Below, piece after piece: positions 21,498-32,563 of a stretch of DNA of 64,000 nucleotides. This DNA comes from Blastobasis lacticolella (Eukaryota > Arthropoda > Insecta > Lepidoptera > Blastobasidae). A program made the position numbers and the translations under genes. The notes under the pieces were generated by a model that saw nothing but the letters and a program-made list of their open reading frames with translations, was not told the DNA's origin and did not search any database. Position 1 is the stretch's first letter. The number at the start of each line of letters is the position of its first letter. Location: the NCBI GenBank assembly GCA_905147135.1, contig LR990040.1, positions 26,301,857-26,365,856 of the forward strand, given 5' to 3'.

Positions 21498-22142
21498 GTA
21501 TATTAGGAATAGTAGTGGTCCTAATACACTGCTTTGGGGAACTCCATACCGCACAACCCCTGGTGTAGACGAATAAACTTTTTCTGTTTTAGTTTTCTGG
21601 CAAAGACCAGTAATACATGTAATCTGCTTTCTTTCATTTAAGTATGAACTTATAAGTTGTAAACATTTCCCTCTAACTCCATAGACACTGAGTTTATCTA
21701 ACAGCAAATCATGTCTGACACAGTCGAATGCCTAAGCTAAGTCCATGTAAAGCGCCTGGACTGGATTCCCCGCATCCATACATGAATATATTTTCTCTAA
21801 GAAACTATACAATGCCGAATCAATAGATTTATTTTTTCTATATCCCTTTTGTTCTTCACATATAATATTGTTTTTCTCGAGATATGAATATAAATTATTG
21901 TACATAACCCTTTCAATAATTTTGGAAAAAATTGGAATTAACGCAACTGGTCTATAGTTACCTAAATTTCGTTTATCTCCTTTCTTATATAATGGTTTAA
22001 TTATTGAGATCTTAAGCTTGTCAGGAAATATTCCATATTCTATACATTTATTGATAATGTCACTTAAAATTGGTGCAATTATTATAGCTACCGATTTGAT
22101 TACCTTAGTACATATGTCGTCGTATCCTGTACTATTTATCAA
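21498..22142 (-). pseudogene. Element X ORF2, RT N-terminal part
   Basis: On the minus strand this gives NSTGYDDICTKVIK, PLYKKGDKRNLGNYRPVALI, FSKIIERVMYNNLY, EQKGYRKNKSIDSAL and MDLA-stop-AFDCV. It continues with LLLDKLSVYGVRGKCLQLI and GVPQSSVLGPLLFLIY, where element B interrupts. A TAG at 21732-21734 falls in the usual D-(S/A)-K-A-F-D motif, where Lys is expected, so the RT is inactivated. GVPQSS replaces the usual GVPQGS. It links to 16431 downstream in the element. Confidence 0.85.
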
Positions 22143-22362
22143 AGGGTCCCGTTGGACTCATGAACATTGACTTAGGACTATCGTACCTGCATGTATTGCT
22201 ATGCATGTTTATATTTGATGGTTCTACTTGATTTTAAAAATGGTCATTAAAAGTTTGTGCAATATTTTTAGGATTTTTAATATTATTGTATGGTTTTATA
22301 TACGGTATTTCATGTCTAGGCAGTTTCGGATTATTTGCTTTTATAATTTTCCAAATAGCTTT

Positions 22363-23394
22363 TTATTTATTTCGAGCTGTTTTCATGAAATAGTTATTTT
22401 GAGATTTTTGTGTCAATTTTACAATCTGTCTTAATCTTTTGCTGTATGTTTTAAATGTTTCCTTTGTGATTAAACTCGGTGTTCTTCTATAGTTCCATAA
22501 CATCTCTCGTTTTCTTTTACTACAAATTCTTATACCGCGGGTTATCCATTTGGGTCGGCAAAAATTTGATACTTTTACTTTAATAACGGGAAAACACAGC
22601 TCATTAAACATTTTGAATGTGTCAAAAAATTCATTAAAAGCCTGATTTGGATCTGAGGTTTCATAAACCTTAGAAAAACTTAAATTTTGAAGACATTGTG
22701 TGAATTTATCTATATTTTCTCTAGAGTAATCTCTCCGTTTTGTGAACCAATACCGGAGCGTACACGTTTTTTTCACTGGGCATTTCAAAATCTGAGCTGT
22801 GTGGTCGGATAGGGCAAGTTCAATTACCTCGCTCTTACAACCATGTATATTATGTATAATGTTATCTATACATGTACCGCTGCCAAGTCGTGTTGGTTCA
22901 TTGATTTCACATTTTAAATTAAACCCTGATAGAAGCCTCTTGAATTCAACAGAATGTTTTGTTTCCTGTAGAATATTTATATTGAAGTCACCACATAATA
23001 TAATTTTATTTTTAACATTAAAGCTGTATAAACATAATATATCATTGAGAATTCTAAAAAATAAATTATATTTATATAAAACATTATTTTTCTGAGGTAC
23101 TCTATAAACACAAATAATTATTATTTTGTGATCAATTAGTTCAAGGGCACAGCATTCAATAACATTGGCAATACTACACTTTGCTACAGCCTCTACGGTT
23201 TTATAATTAATGCCTTTACGAATTAAAATACAGGATCCACCATTTCTATTAGTTCTAGTATATGAGGCAGCTAGTTTATAGTTAGGTATATTTAGTATCG
23301 ATAAATCACTTGAGATCATGTTATGTTCTGTTATACATAACACGTGAACTTGTTTACCATTAAGAGCTAATTCCTCCAATGACACTAAAAACAT
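22363..23394 (-). pseudogene. Element X ORF2, endonuclease domain
   Basis: This is an open 343-codon stretch encoding an APE-type endonuclease and linker. Visible motifs are LCITEHNM, NRNGGSCILIRKG, IIIICVYRVPQ, ILCGDFNINIL, GSGTCIDNIIHN and LALSDHTAQILK. They supply the expected catalytic D/N and SDH residues. The linker ends in KSQNNYFMKTARNK before a stop. A frame break separates it from the RT part (22143-22362). The true N-terminus probably lies further upstream in element direction (23395 or above). Confidence 0.8.
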
Positions 23395-23676
23395 ATCGGA
23401 CTTATTAACACATTATACACATTATACACACATGACACACAGGACATTTTATATTCTAAATTATTATATTTCTGACTGGCATTTTATTTTGTATTGGTGA
23501 TTTAATTTAAAATTTTACATTAATCTCAGTAATAAATTTGATGTACTAATGTAGTTTGTAAGTCATTATTGTTTGTTTACTAACTCAAATATGGACATTG
23601 TCTGAATTTTTTTTTTTTTTTTTTTATATTTTTATTAATTAGACCATTAATATTTTGATGTAGTACAAAGATTTTA
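23395..23676 (-). other. Element X ORF1-ORF2 junction
   Basis: This AT-rich, degenerate stretch carries a T-run of about 19 (near 23608-23626, poly(A) in the element sense). I see no coding signal that can be kept in frame. Confidence 0.5.
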
Positions 23677-24242
23677 TCATACACGAAAAAAACCATCACA
23701 TTCTGAATCAGTTTTACTATTAACTACAATAGTGTCATTTTTATTGCTAAGCTCATGAGGTTCTATGTTTGAAATTATACTGTTTGCCAGAGCGCTAAGG
23801 TGCTCAGAGATATTTCTGAAACCTCTGTTGTTCAATTTACCAGTATTAAGAGAGAACATATAATGCCTTAAATCGAAATTAGAGTCTAAAAAATGGGCAT
23901 ATTTATATGTGTCAATGTCTTTTTTCAGTAGGTTATTGAAAATTTCAACACGGTAGTTGTAAATACTTGCTCCACATATATAGGTCGGAGCTGCTATTAT
24001 TATATTCAGTTTTTGTAATCTTGGGATACTTTAAAGTCCTCTTCTCCAATTAGTATCACACATATGTCTCCACTGTTGAATTGTTTCAGCTTGCCATTTA
24101 TGTTCCTTAAAAGCTCTCGAACATCTCCACCCGGCTTACAGTAATGACAACAGTCGTCTTGGTCGCCCCACAATGTTGTACTCTTAGCAGTTTTTATTAT
24201 ATAACTTTTGTTACTATTACTTAATATGCACAGTTTCTTCAT
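23677..24242 (-). pseudogene. Element X ORF1, SGNH-like esterase domain
   Basis: Two frames together give an SGNH-hydrolase-like fold, as found in ORF1 of CR1-type elements. It has LCILSNSNKSYII, a block CKPGGDVRELLRNINGKL, DICVILIGEEDF (in place of the usual G-x-N-D), and after a frameshift near 23990 YMFSLNTGKLNNRGFRNISE, resembling the C-terminal H-L-N-x-x-G-K block. The catalytic Ser/His residues are not clearly conserved, and the frame is broken, so it is not functional. Confidence 0.6.
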
Positions 24243-24275
24243 ATTTCTTAAACTGTCATTAGAAATTAAAGTGTC

Positions 24276-24722
24276 TTATTGATTGTTTCTGTTGTTTTTT
24301 GTTTTTTGCGTATCACTACAGCAGTCGTTTAAGTTTGCTTCGATTACTGTTGAGTTAGTATTTTGGAAAGTTTTTCGCTGTATTTCAAGTCCTTTCTTAA
24401 AATTGCTTAAATTACCTGGGTCAATAATTTCATTGTGTAACTCCATTTGTTTTTTACTCTTATTCATATACTTTCCTGGTGTAGATGACTCGATTACACT
24501 AGTTGATCCGGTACATAATCTTTGCAAAACTTTTATTTGACGTGCCTGTTCCATGTTCTTATTTGCTAAGATAGAATTCTCCTGCAACAAATGTTCTATT
24601 TCTTGATCCGCACTTCTCAGCTGTACTTTAAGATGATCTATTTCTTCTTTAAGTTTATTCATTTCGGTACTGCAATTGATATCTGATATATCAGGAAGAC
24701 TGTTTGTTCGCAGTCCTGACAT
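24276..24722 (-). pseudogene. Element X ORF1, N-terminal coiled coil
   Basis: Translation from the ATG at 24722 gives 148 residues. About residues 20-70 form a clear coiled coil (MNKLKEEIDHLKVQL, EIEHLLQENSILANK). The rest is polar. A stop at 24276 separates it from the SGNH-like part. It probably mediates ORF1p multimerisation. Confidence 0.7.
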
Positions 24723-25361
24723 AATGGAATCATACGATGTACTAAAAAATGTATCGGACAGTTTCTATTTTCTTATAGTTACATGGTCTGTGTTCATTTT
24801 TGGTTATAACTAGTCAAATTACTAAAAATAAATAAAATAAAAAAATTTGGGTTGAAGACTTGAACGCTGTACACTTGGGCGTAAGACAGTCGTTGTACCG
24901 CCCGGCCACTGAGTAATGCGAGGGTCGATGTCAAAATGCAGACTATATTGTAGCCGTAGTGCCGTATTATTTACAAGTATCTAACTGATTGTTAGTTGTT
25001 GGCGGTAGATTACTGTTTATTAACCACTATTATCAGTTAACAGTAAACGTTCGACAAAATATTTTTTGTTTAATTCTTCTAATGTTGTCGTATTTTTATC
25101 GTTTTGTCGAACAAAGGTTCACTGGTGCAGTAATTATAGTGTTTAGTCTTTTGTAACACGACGATTTGTTTTTATTATTTTATACATGTAATTGTTGTTA
25201 ATTCCTTTAACTATTTGTAAAATTAACACTTTCACTTATTTTCGGTGTATTTAGGATTCACTATAACTAATTTTTACAAACAAATAACCACTTTAGCTTA
25301 TTTTAAAATAATTATATACGGATACGATATGTTTCGTGTTGTTGTTCAACTACCCACTTCA
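24723..25361 (-). other. Element X 5' UTR with tRNA-like stretch
   Basis: This is a non-coding leader. On the minus strand at about 24850-24923 there is a box A-like CAGTGGCCGGGCGG and a box B-like GCGTTCAAGTC at tRNA-like spacing, in the same sense as the element. A similar stretch lies in the leader of element B. The rest is AT-rich, with no motif I recognise. Confidence 0.45.
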
Positions 25362-25414
25362 ATTCAGTGCATTATTTTCAAATACACTGCTGTTTGGTCT
25401 TGCCATTCTTAAAT
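25362..25414 (+). repeat. Satellite monomer 6, right part
   Basis: It resumes the monomer with ATTCAGTGCATTATTTTC and runs to the next CATGAAATAG, completing the monomer interrupted at 10146. Confidence 0.9.
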
Positions 25415-26878
25415 CATGAAATAGAAATACATGTGTAATTTTGCAGTTATTCTCTGGTCATACATTGATTTAAAATACATAGTCATCCTAAAATTACGTA
25501 TGAAAGTTAACTAAAGTACTTACAACTATAATTAGGTATAGTTATTAAATTCAATAGCTGATAACAATTGCGGAAAACACAAAAATATCTAACCGGAAAT
25601 TTGCCTGGAATTACCTATATTTTTCCTATGCTCGATAACGAGCAGCCTAATTTACTTAAAATTAATGTTATCGAAAATATTGTTATTATATTACAATATT
25701 ACGATTAATATAGGATTAATTATAATATGCCTGTAAAGGACAAAAAACTAAAAATGACACGATAGTATATTCTAGGTTTATTCTAGCCACTGGTGACATC
25801 ATAGACCCGATATTGTGGGCAATCTTGATCCATTTTAACTATTCTCACTTACTTTACCAATTAACAAGTACCAGTCAGTAGGAATAGTTAAAGCAGACCT
25901 TGATTTATTTCATTCGGTTTCTTCGTGTTTAAACAAAGAGCTTGAGTATGATCTTGCTCTATTCTAACTGTCTACATAAAAGATAATGAAGCAAAACTCA
26001 CCGATTATTGAAGGCAGTTAAAAAAAAGCAGACTCGCTCAAAGCTGCGGGATTTCTCGAAGGCGATTTTGATACCCATCAAAATTCGTCGGTATTTTAAA
26101 AAGGTATTTACATAGAGTTTGAATCGACTTTGAAGAGCTTTGTATCGTAGCGTTTCGATTTCATCTTCAATTAAAAAAGGTCTAAATTAGGCATTGTCAA
26201 ATGCCTGATATCCGCGATTTATCATAATCTGCGAAGCAATGTCTATGGCTATTTAGCGGCACGGCGGAAATGTGTAGATTTTAATATAAAACTATTTTTA
26301 ATAGTTAACACATATAAGTTGAGAGAATTGTATCAGAATCACAGTTTTATTATACTAACCATTCAACAAATATTTTGTCAAAAATCATAAAAACTCGACT
26401 AGCTCGTATGATAATAGAAAAGCGCATTTCACCGAATGGATGACGTAGAAAATCTCGAGTTACTTATACTGCTCAAATAATAGTGCACTATTTATTAGTA
26501 GCATTTAAATGGAACCGTAAAGTTTAGTTTCTTGTTTTTGTTGCGGTGAATTTTTTGAAAAATAATCCCAGGAATCTCGTTACAACGTTTTAGATTGCCT
26601 TGATCTATTTTAGCCATCATAAAACTTATGAAAGGAAATCATATAGTCTTAAAATGATCGAAACAGTTTCAAGTTGAGTTTTCTCTGTTGTAATCTTCTT
26701 ATTCTTGTTTTTCTTGCTTAAGCTTCAAGTACTTAGTTGTTGACATCTTGGAATCAGTGAATGCGTTATCACATAATACTGAATTAAATGCACAGTAGTT
26801 GTGAAATTAACGCATCACCACCCCAAGAATGAAATTTTATCTTCTTATCTTCCCGGCGACTATTATTCAGTGCATTAT
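25415..26878 (+). repeat. Satellite monomer 7 (diverged)
   Basis: This is the most diverged monomer. The 3' half of the hairpin is deleted (near 26083). About 85 bp of foreign sequence interrupts GGAATCTCGTTA|GTTTCAAG (about 26582-26665). Many scattered substitutions suit an array-edge copy. Confidence 0.85.
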
Positions 26879-27085
26879 TTATATTGTGAGCAATCTTGAT
26901 CCATTTTTACTATTCTCACTTACTTTACCAATTAACAAGTACAAGTCAGTAGGAATAGTAAATGCAGACCTTGATTTAACTTAACTTATCCTTCATCTAT
27001 TTACTAGTTTTTAGATTCGTAGCCGATACTTTATCCACCTCATATCTTGGTTAAAACGGAAGGGTTATCAACATGTATATATAAT
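26879..27085 (+). repeat. Partial monomer 8 and outer flank
   Basis: Here the array jumps from the monomer end to an internal ATATTGTGAGCAATC and continues for about 100 bp. It then leaves satellite sequence into the outer flank that is also present inverted at 1-115. Confidence 0.8.
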
Positions 27086-28163
27086 ATATTTTGTAGTTGT
27101 GAGGTCTCTGATAAGTTTATGCTGGATTGTTCAGGTTTAGATCATCATGGCCTTGGCGTCAAATTAGGTATTTAGCTTGATAGGATACCTATCAAATTAA
27201 GTGTAGACCAATGAGCGGAAACCGTTTAAAGAGTTTTTCGAAAAATATTGCTTATAAAATGAATATATTACCAACCAATATTGACCCAAATTTGCATTAT
27301 GACGACATGTTTAATACAAGTTTTTAGTTTATTTCTGTCAAGGTCGTCAAAACGATTGTTGAATATATTGCACCACAACTTGCATCAATTTTCAATAACT
27401 GTGTTACTAAAGGCATATTTCTAGACCTTATGAAATTAAGCAAATTAGTGCCTCTTTGTAAAAAGGGAGATTAAAGTGACCCATCTAATTTTAGGCCTGT
27501 CTCGGTATTACCGGTATTCAGTAAAATATTTTAAAGCAGCTTCTAGTACACTTCACAGTAAATAAATTATTCCATGCTAAACAATTCGGATTTACTAGGG
27601 GCGATCCACCATTGATGCGGGTATCGAATTAGTCAAGCACATTTATGATGCCTGGGAGAAATCACAAAACGCTATTGGCGTCTTCTGTGATATTTCTAAG
27701 GCGTTCAATTGCTTTGATCACGAGATATTGCTCTCTAAGTTGTGTCATTATGGAGTAAAAGGAAATACGCTTTGTCTTTAGCAGAGTTATCTGAACAATA
27801 GGTTCCAGAAAGTCACAATGAATGACATATACTCGTGCAAATCTTCCATAAGGATGGGTGTCCCTCAAGGATAAATATTAGGACAATTTTTGTTCCATGT
27901 CTATATAAACGACCTACCTTACTTCCTAGATAAAGATTGCGAAAGTGTTCTATTTGCTGACGATATATCATTGATATTCGAGACGCCTAGGAATGAAAGT
28001 AACTTTGACGACGTAAATAGAGCACTCTCGCATTTACATATATGGTTCACTGCATATATGTAAATACTGCAAAGACAAAATGCGTGTTATTCAAAATGCC
28101 AAACGAAAAGACCAAAAATATATACATGAGATAAACAACGAAGTTGTTAAATTTTCGGATTTA
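27086..28163 (+). pseudogene. Decayed non-LTR reverse transcriptase fragment (right copy)
   Basis: It is collinear with 257-1090 and extends about 230 bp further 5' (LPTNIDPNLHYDDMFN). The same RT blocks are present, with extra stops: TAG at about 27780 and TAA directly after the GVPQG motif, at about 27871. It keeps the ETPRNESNFDDVN segment that was replaced in the left copy. It ends abruptly at a Gypsy pol remnant near 28163, so its C-terminus is lost. Confidence 0.83.
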
Positions 28164-28770
28164 CTAAATACTTTCGTCCGTATCTTTATGGAAGGAAATT
28201 TAAACTGATTACGGATCATAAACCACTCTAGTGGCTTATGAATCTAAAGGAGCCAAATTCTCGACTTACGAGATGGCGATTAAAATTTAGTGAATACAAC
28301 TTTAATATAATGTATAAAACAGGCAGGACGAACACCAATGCTGATGCACTTTCTAGGATTGAATTGCATAACGAGGAGACATGTTCACTGTCCGTTAATC
28401 CTAGCGAGCACCGCCCACACTGACCATGAAAATCCCATATTGGAAATCCCCATTACCGACGACCCACTCAACAAGTTCAATAGACAGCTATGTTTGACCA
28501 TCGTCGGCAACTTAAAAAAACGCCCAGTAACGACTAAGCCCTTTGATGCCCATACCTGCACTTTAATACAGTTATCTGAATCAAACCTAGAAAAGGACCT
28601 ATTAAATGTATTTAGAGAATATGTTAATCCCAAAATCAAAACAGCTCTCCTTATATGTATAAGATAGTACAAATTTTACAAGGAAAATTTAGCAATTCCG
28701 CCATGAAACTTATTATCGCTAAAACCGAGCTTGAGAACGTCAAGGAGTACCTGAGGCAACAGGACATTAT
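28164..28770 (+). pseudogene. Gypsy pol remnant: RNase H end and linker
   Basis: It encodes FRPYLYGRKFKLITDHKPL, a stop in place of Ser, then [19 protein letters not shown] and the RNase H end motif [11 protein letters not shown]. An integrase-preceding linker follows, with further frameshifts. This is a Gypsy-clade pol unrelated to the Kabuki-like element. It is interrupted at about 28771 by a truncated non-LTR element. Confidence 0.82.
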
Positions 28771-29600
28771 ATAATAATAATAATAATAAAATAATAAAAT
28801 ATATTTATTCAGGAAAGATTTGTACAAAAACAGTGTTACAGTGGGTTCACTTAGTGTAGATTGCTAAGACTATTTGCACAAATTTATTTTTAAACCCTGA
28901 GATCCAAACTAGGCCATAGCCTGTATCTTGGAAGTCAGTGTTCTGCCGTAGAAGCTATTTAATTACTATAATTTTAACAACCACATTTACTTATAGAGCT
29001 ATGTCACTAATGTATGTACTTAAAAACGAGTGTGGGAGGAGTAAGGGTGTGTGTGAGTGTGAGTATGTGTGCACGCACGCGTGCGTGTGTGTGGTTATGT
29101 GTGTGCATGTGTGTGTATGTGCGTGTGTGTGTGTACGTAAATTAACGTCAAGAGCTGTTAGGCAGTAAGCTTTCCGTCTCGTCGTAATTGAGTTGCTGTA
29201 GCCAAACTTTCAATTTCGATTTGACCTCAAACGTATTAAGCTGGTGAATATCCAAAACTTTATTGACACTATTATAGATAATAGAGCTAGAGATGGGATA
29301 ATGTCGAGAGGAAAATTTAGTTTTGTGTGGATGGACGGGGCAGACTCGATATTGTGATTTCCTTTTCGAAGGATCTGGGGGTGGAACCTCAGGATGTTTG
29401 CGTGTAATAAGTCGCAAAACAAACAGCTGTCTGATTGTTAAATGTTTGTTGGTTGAATACAATTCCCTGGTTGAAAATCTGAATGGTTTAAAGTGCATAA
29501 TTTTCAACACCGCTCTCTGTGCTCTTTCGACCTTTATAAAATGTGATTTTGCTGCACAACCCCAGACTGGTATGCAATAGGTGATTATTGATATACAAAG
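28771..29600 (-). mobile_element. 5'-truncated relative of element B
   Basis: On the minus strand it encodes the last ~140 residues of ORF2: CIPVWG, ERAQRAVLKIMHFKP, LTIRQLFVLRL and LNYDETESLLPNSS. These are clearly related to the element B C-terminus. A (GT)n tract, AATAAA and an ATT/TAA-type tail (28771-28800) follow. A frameshift lies near 29510. It sits inside the Gypsy remnant; flanks GGACATTAT and GGATTAT hint at a decayed target duplication. Confidence 0.75.
29046..29135. repeat. (GT)n microsatellite
   Basis: This is a degenerate GT/GC dinucleotide tract in the 3' UTR of the truncated element. It is comparable in position to the CA repeat in element B. Confidence 0.85.
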
Positions 29601-30484
29601 GATTATAAAATCCTATCATGAGGGAATTCTCTTTCTCGCAAGTACTACTGGCCCACAATGAGAGAGGGATCGAAATCCGATCCGACCTCAATTTAATGTA
29701 GTACCACCGGCTTCAAAGCCCTTCGAGATAGTCCACATGGACCTTTTCACCGCTCAGACTGACAAATACGTAACTTTCGTAGATGTATTCTTCAAATATG
29801 GTCAAGCATATCACCTTCGCGACGGTACTGCTCTTAGTGTCATACAAGCTCTGTTACAGTTTTCAACCCATCATGGGCTACCCTTTACCATTATAACCAA
29901 CAACGGCACAGAGTTTGCTAATCAGATATTATCGGAATTTACAAGAATACATAGAATTATACACCATAAGATCTTAGCGCATGCTCCCAATGATAACGGC
30001 ATAATTTAAAGATTTCACTCTATCCTACTTGAACATCTTAGAATCTTACGCCTTCAGAACAAAGATGAAGCTGTAATGAATCTAATGCCCTACGCGATAA
30101 TAGCATATAACAGTTCCGTACCTACGATATAATTAACAGACATACAGACCCTAGGGACCCTTCTGACATAGACGTAGACGGGCATCTTATGCAACAGTAC
30201 ATACAAATCCACAGAGAGCGAATGAAATGCGTTTATGACCTAATCAATAGCTCTAGTTTAGCCAACCGAACCGCCATTACTACAAACTGTAACAAATCCC
30301 GCGAACCGGAAGAGGTATACCAACCCCAACAACAAGTATTTATTTCAAACCCTTGCTTGTAGACAGAAGCTGGCACCCCTTCATACACAGGATAACGTCT
30401 TAGCAGATTTACCAATACATATTTATACATCAAAAAAACGCGTCCCATAGCGAAATCTAGGCTAAAACGTGTACCTAAGAGCGC
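29601..30484 (+). pseudogene. Gypsy pol remnant: dead integrase
   Basis: The integrase core is readable: PFEIVHMDLF (first catalytic D at 29740-29742), YVTFVDVFFKYGQAYHL, IITNNGTEF and NGII-stop-RFHS. The second catalytic Asp is Asn (AAC at 29899-29901), and the catalytic Glu codon is TAA (30007-30009). The C-terminal portion continues in broken frames to about 30484 (QIHRERMKCVYDL, KSRLKRVPKSARL). The macrosatellite starts inside this remnant. Confidence 0.82.
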
Positions 30485-30790
30485 TAGATTGCACTTCACT
30501 AGTTCTTTGTTCCGATTTTTTTACATTTATTTGTTAAAATTGTTTATTTTCACTAAATATTGTTTAATATTGCGTTTATTTTGGGTTTTGTACAGTTTAC
30601 AAATCGATTCACATCGATAGATGTCGTTACTCTGCGTCGTACAACTTGCCAAATTTAAGCGTTTATAATTCGCTCTAAATGTAGATACCACTTTCAATTA
30701 TTATTTGTACTATATTACATTAAAATAAAACACTTATTTAACTGTAGAATGTATAAATATTTCAAAAAATTAATTAACGACGAACTAGTG
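30485..30790 (+). other. Unit 1 leading segment
   Basis: This AT-rich stretch is continuous with the Gypsy remnant upstream and so is probably Gypsy 3' sequence. It includes ATCGATTCACATCGAT, a short palindrome-like site. There is no ORF. Confidence 0.5.
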
Positions 30791-31780
30791 TTTTATTTTA
30801 TTTTATTTTATTTGGAAGACCAACAGCTATCCAACAACATAATAATAACAATCTTACGAAACAGAAAGCCAATTACAGGTCTTCGCTGATACGTGACGCC
30901 TTTGGAATACAAATAAGAAAATCTGTTGATACACCTATACCGAGAATAAATTGGACACTTAAAACTAATACAGTAGTACCACAGTATTACTACAACTAGT
31001 ACACTACTACTAGTACTACTACAGTATCTACATATTACACATAAACTAAATTTAAAACTATTACAATATTATACTAGTAGTTCGACAACCAAACATGCTC
31101 GCCAACTATGTAACAAATTAAGAAATTATTAATATAAGAAAATTATTTGTCAAAAGCCCTCCGCGTTACAAGAACGTCTTGCCGCTACAACACTTGTATT
31201 AAATAGTTCTGTATCAGTTTCCAACGCTAAGTTATTAAAGTTCCTACAAGCACGCCAGAGGAATGAATTCTGAGTGTAATTAGTAGATACAGCGCTAAGG
31301 GAGAATACATTATTATGACGTAGATTTCTTACGGGCACACATAAATTTAATTTATAAAGAAGCTCGGAACAATCAATAGTGCCAGTGGAAATTTTCAATA
31401 AAAATACCATGTCTGCGGTCGACCGGAACCAAATGGTGTCGACTACACACATCCAGGTAATTCTCTGAGTGATACTCCTCACCTAGGCGAAAGCTCAAGT
31501 AACGAACAAACCTTCTCTGAATGTTCTCGATGCGCCCGACGTATACCATATATGCAGGGTTCCAAATTTGAGACGCGTACTCCAGGTTACTGCGCACGCA
31601 AGTGCAATAAAGAATTTTTAAAGTTTTCGCTTTGGAGAAGTCCCTGGAGCAACGCATCACAAATCCCAACATTTTAAATGGTTTATTGATGATGGCATTC
31701 ATGTGAACGTCGAACATTAGTTTGCAGTCGTGTATTACACCTAAATCGCTGTATGTATAAATGTTTACGTAAGGGTGCTG
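30791..31780 (-). pseudogene. U1: non-LTR RT C-terminal fragment (unit 1)
   Basis: This is a minus-strand 5'-truncated fragment with an (AAAAT)n-type tail at 30791-30813. It encodes YSDLGVIHDCKL, AIINKPFKMLGFVMRC, VRSNLEYASQIWNP and RIENIQRRFVRYLSFRL. After a one-base frame change near 31400 it continues LLKISTGTIDCSELLYKLNL and FSLSAVSTNYTQNSFLWR. This is the post-RT region of a CR1/Jockey-type ORF2 related to U3. It has no catalytic part. Confidence 0.82.
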
Positions 31781-31939
31781 CTACCACTCTTTCCTACGGT
31801 ACAGGCAGTTCTCGTTTGTCATAATAAAACCATTTTAAACTACTGTGCTGTAGTTTATAGGTAGACAATTTATAAGATTATTTTTGATGAATAGCAAACG
31901 CTACATACCATCCTTGCATACATTCCTGCTGCACATCAG

Positions 31940-32563
31940 TTATTCTTGTAAACATCCAACAATATCTGCTGCAACAGAGTGGCTCGAGATTACTTTTCCT
32001 TTTTCTGCGTAGTATTGGGATCCTTTCTTAGAAGCAACGACAAAATTCGGGTATAATATGTCAATTTCATAGAATTGCGCAATATGGCTGCATTTAGAAA
32101 CACCTGCAAGCAAATAGTCTAGAATAAATTAACGGTTAAACGAAAATAAATTTAATACAATAGAATATCTTTTGTTTGTAAATTATTTTTGCATGCCTGA
32201 CGCGCAACGTGAACATCAATTTTAATGTTCATTCAAAAGTCAGACATAAGCTCCTACTAATAGTGTAAACATGAACCAATCTGGTCAATTTCCCCTGTTT
32301 CCAGGCTCACTGAGGTTATGTAATCTGCCAAATCCCGGATTATGGTCAAAGCACAATCGGGACATTTGCGCAACGATGATTATTATAGCTGTAGATAACA
32401 TAAACGTATAAATGAAAAAGGAAAATTAATTTTATTATCAGCAAGATATTACATACCATCAGATATTCTTGTGCTAATATGGATGATGAAAGAGTGTGGC
32501 TGAACACTTGGGCAAATGAAATTTCATAACTAAAAATCAGACTTACCTTTTTCTACTTTTTCC
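31940..32563 (-). other. Exon-like segments of unknown origin
   Basis: Minus-strand 32563-32457 is open and includes SYEISFAQVFSHTLSSSI. It is followed by a GTATGT donor-like site. About 350 nt downstream is a TTTGCTTGCAG acceptor-like site at 32114-32104, then 53 open codons to a stop (31940-31942) including CSHIAQFYEIDILYPNFVV and QYYAEKGKVISSHSVAA. The phases match across the putative intron. Stops lie immediately upstream (TAG near 32563, TAA near 32610) and I do not recognise the protein, so this is at most a captured gene fragment. Confidence 0.2.

Larger units (their letters stand above)
10147..25361 (-). mobile_element. Element X: CR1-like non-LTR retrotransposon, interrupted twice
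   Basis: This is a minus-strand element inserted into satellite monomer 6 and flanked by a 5-bp duplication ATTCA (10142-10146 and 25362-25366). In element order it has a 5' UTR (25361-24723), an ORF1 with a coiled coil followed by an SGNH-like domain (24722-23677, frame-broken), an ORF2 endonuclease (23394-22363), RT (22142-21498, then 16431-16026), and a C-terminal region (10900-10445). A 3' UTR ends in a GAATTAT-type tail. Two later insertions split ORF2: element B between the GVPQSS and YINDF motifs, and the Gypsy element further downstream. Stops and frameshifts show it is dead. It is close to full length, which is unusual for a non-LTR fossil. Confidence 0.85.
1551..26978 (+). repeat. 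1.46-kb satellite array (interrupted)
   Basis: This is a head-to-tail array of a ~1463-bp AT-rich monomer, phased here at the shared CATGAAATAGAAATACATGTG. Starts fall at 1551, 3014, 4480, 5822, 7277, 8732 and 25415. The array is split within monomer 6 by a 15.2-kb transposon nest (10147-25361). No ORF is conserved across monomers, so it reads as a non-coding satellite. The conserved landmark is a 68-nt hairpin in monomers 1 to 6. The first monomer begins exactly at the stop codon of the left RT fragment, hinting that the satellite was seeded from that element's 3' region (inference). Confidence 0.9.

Noticed and set aside
32530..32546. Intron between GTAAGT and TTTTTAG on the minus strand
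   Set aside because: It would be only 17 nt, too short for spliceosomal removal.
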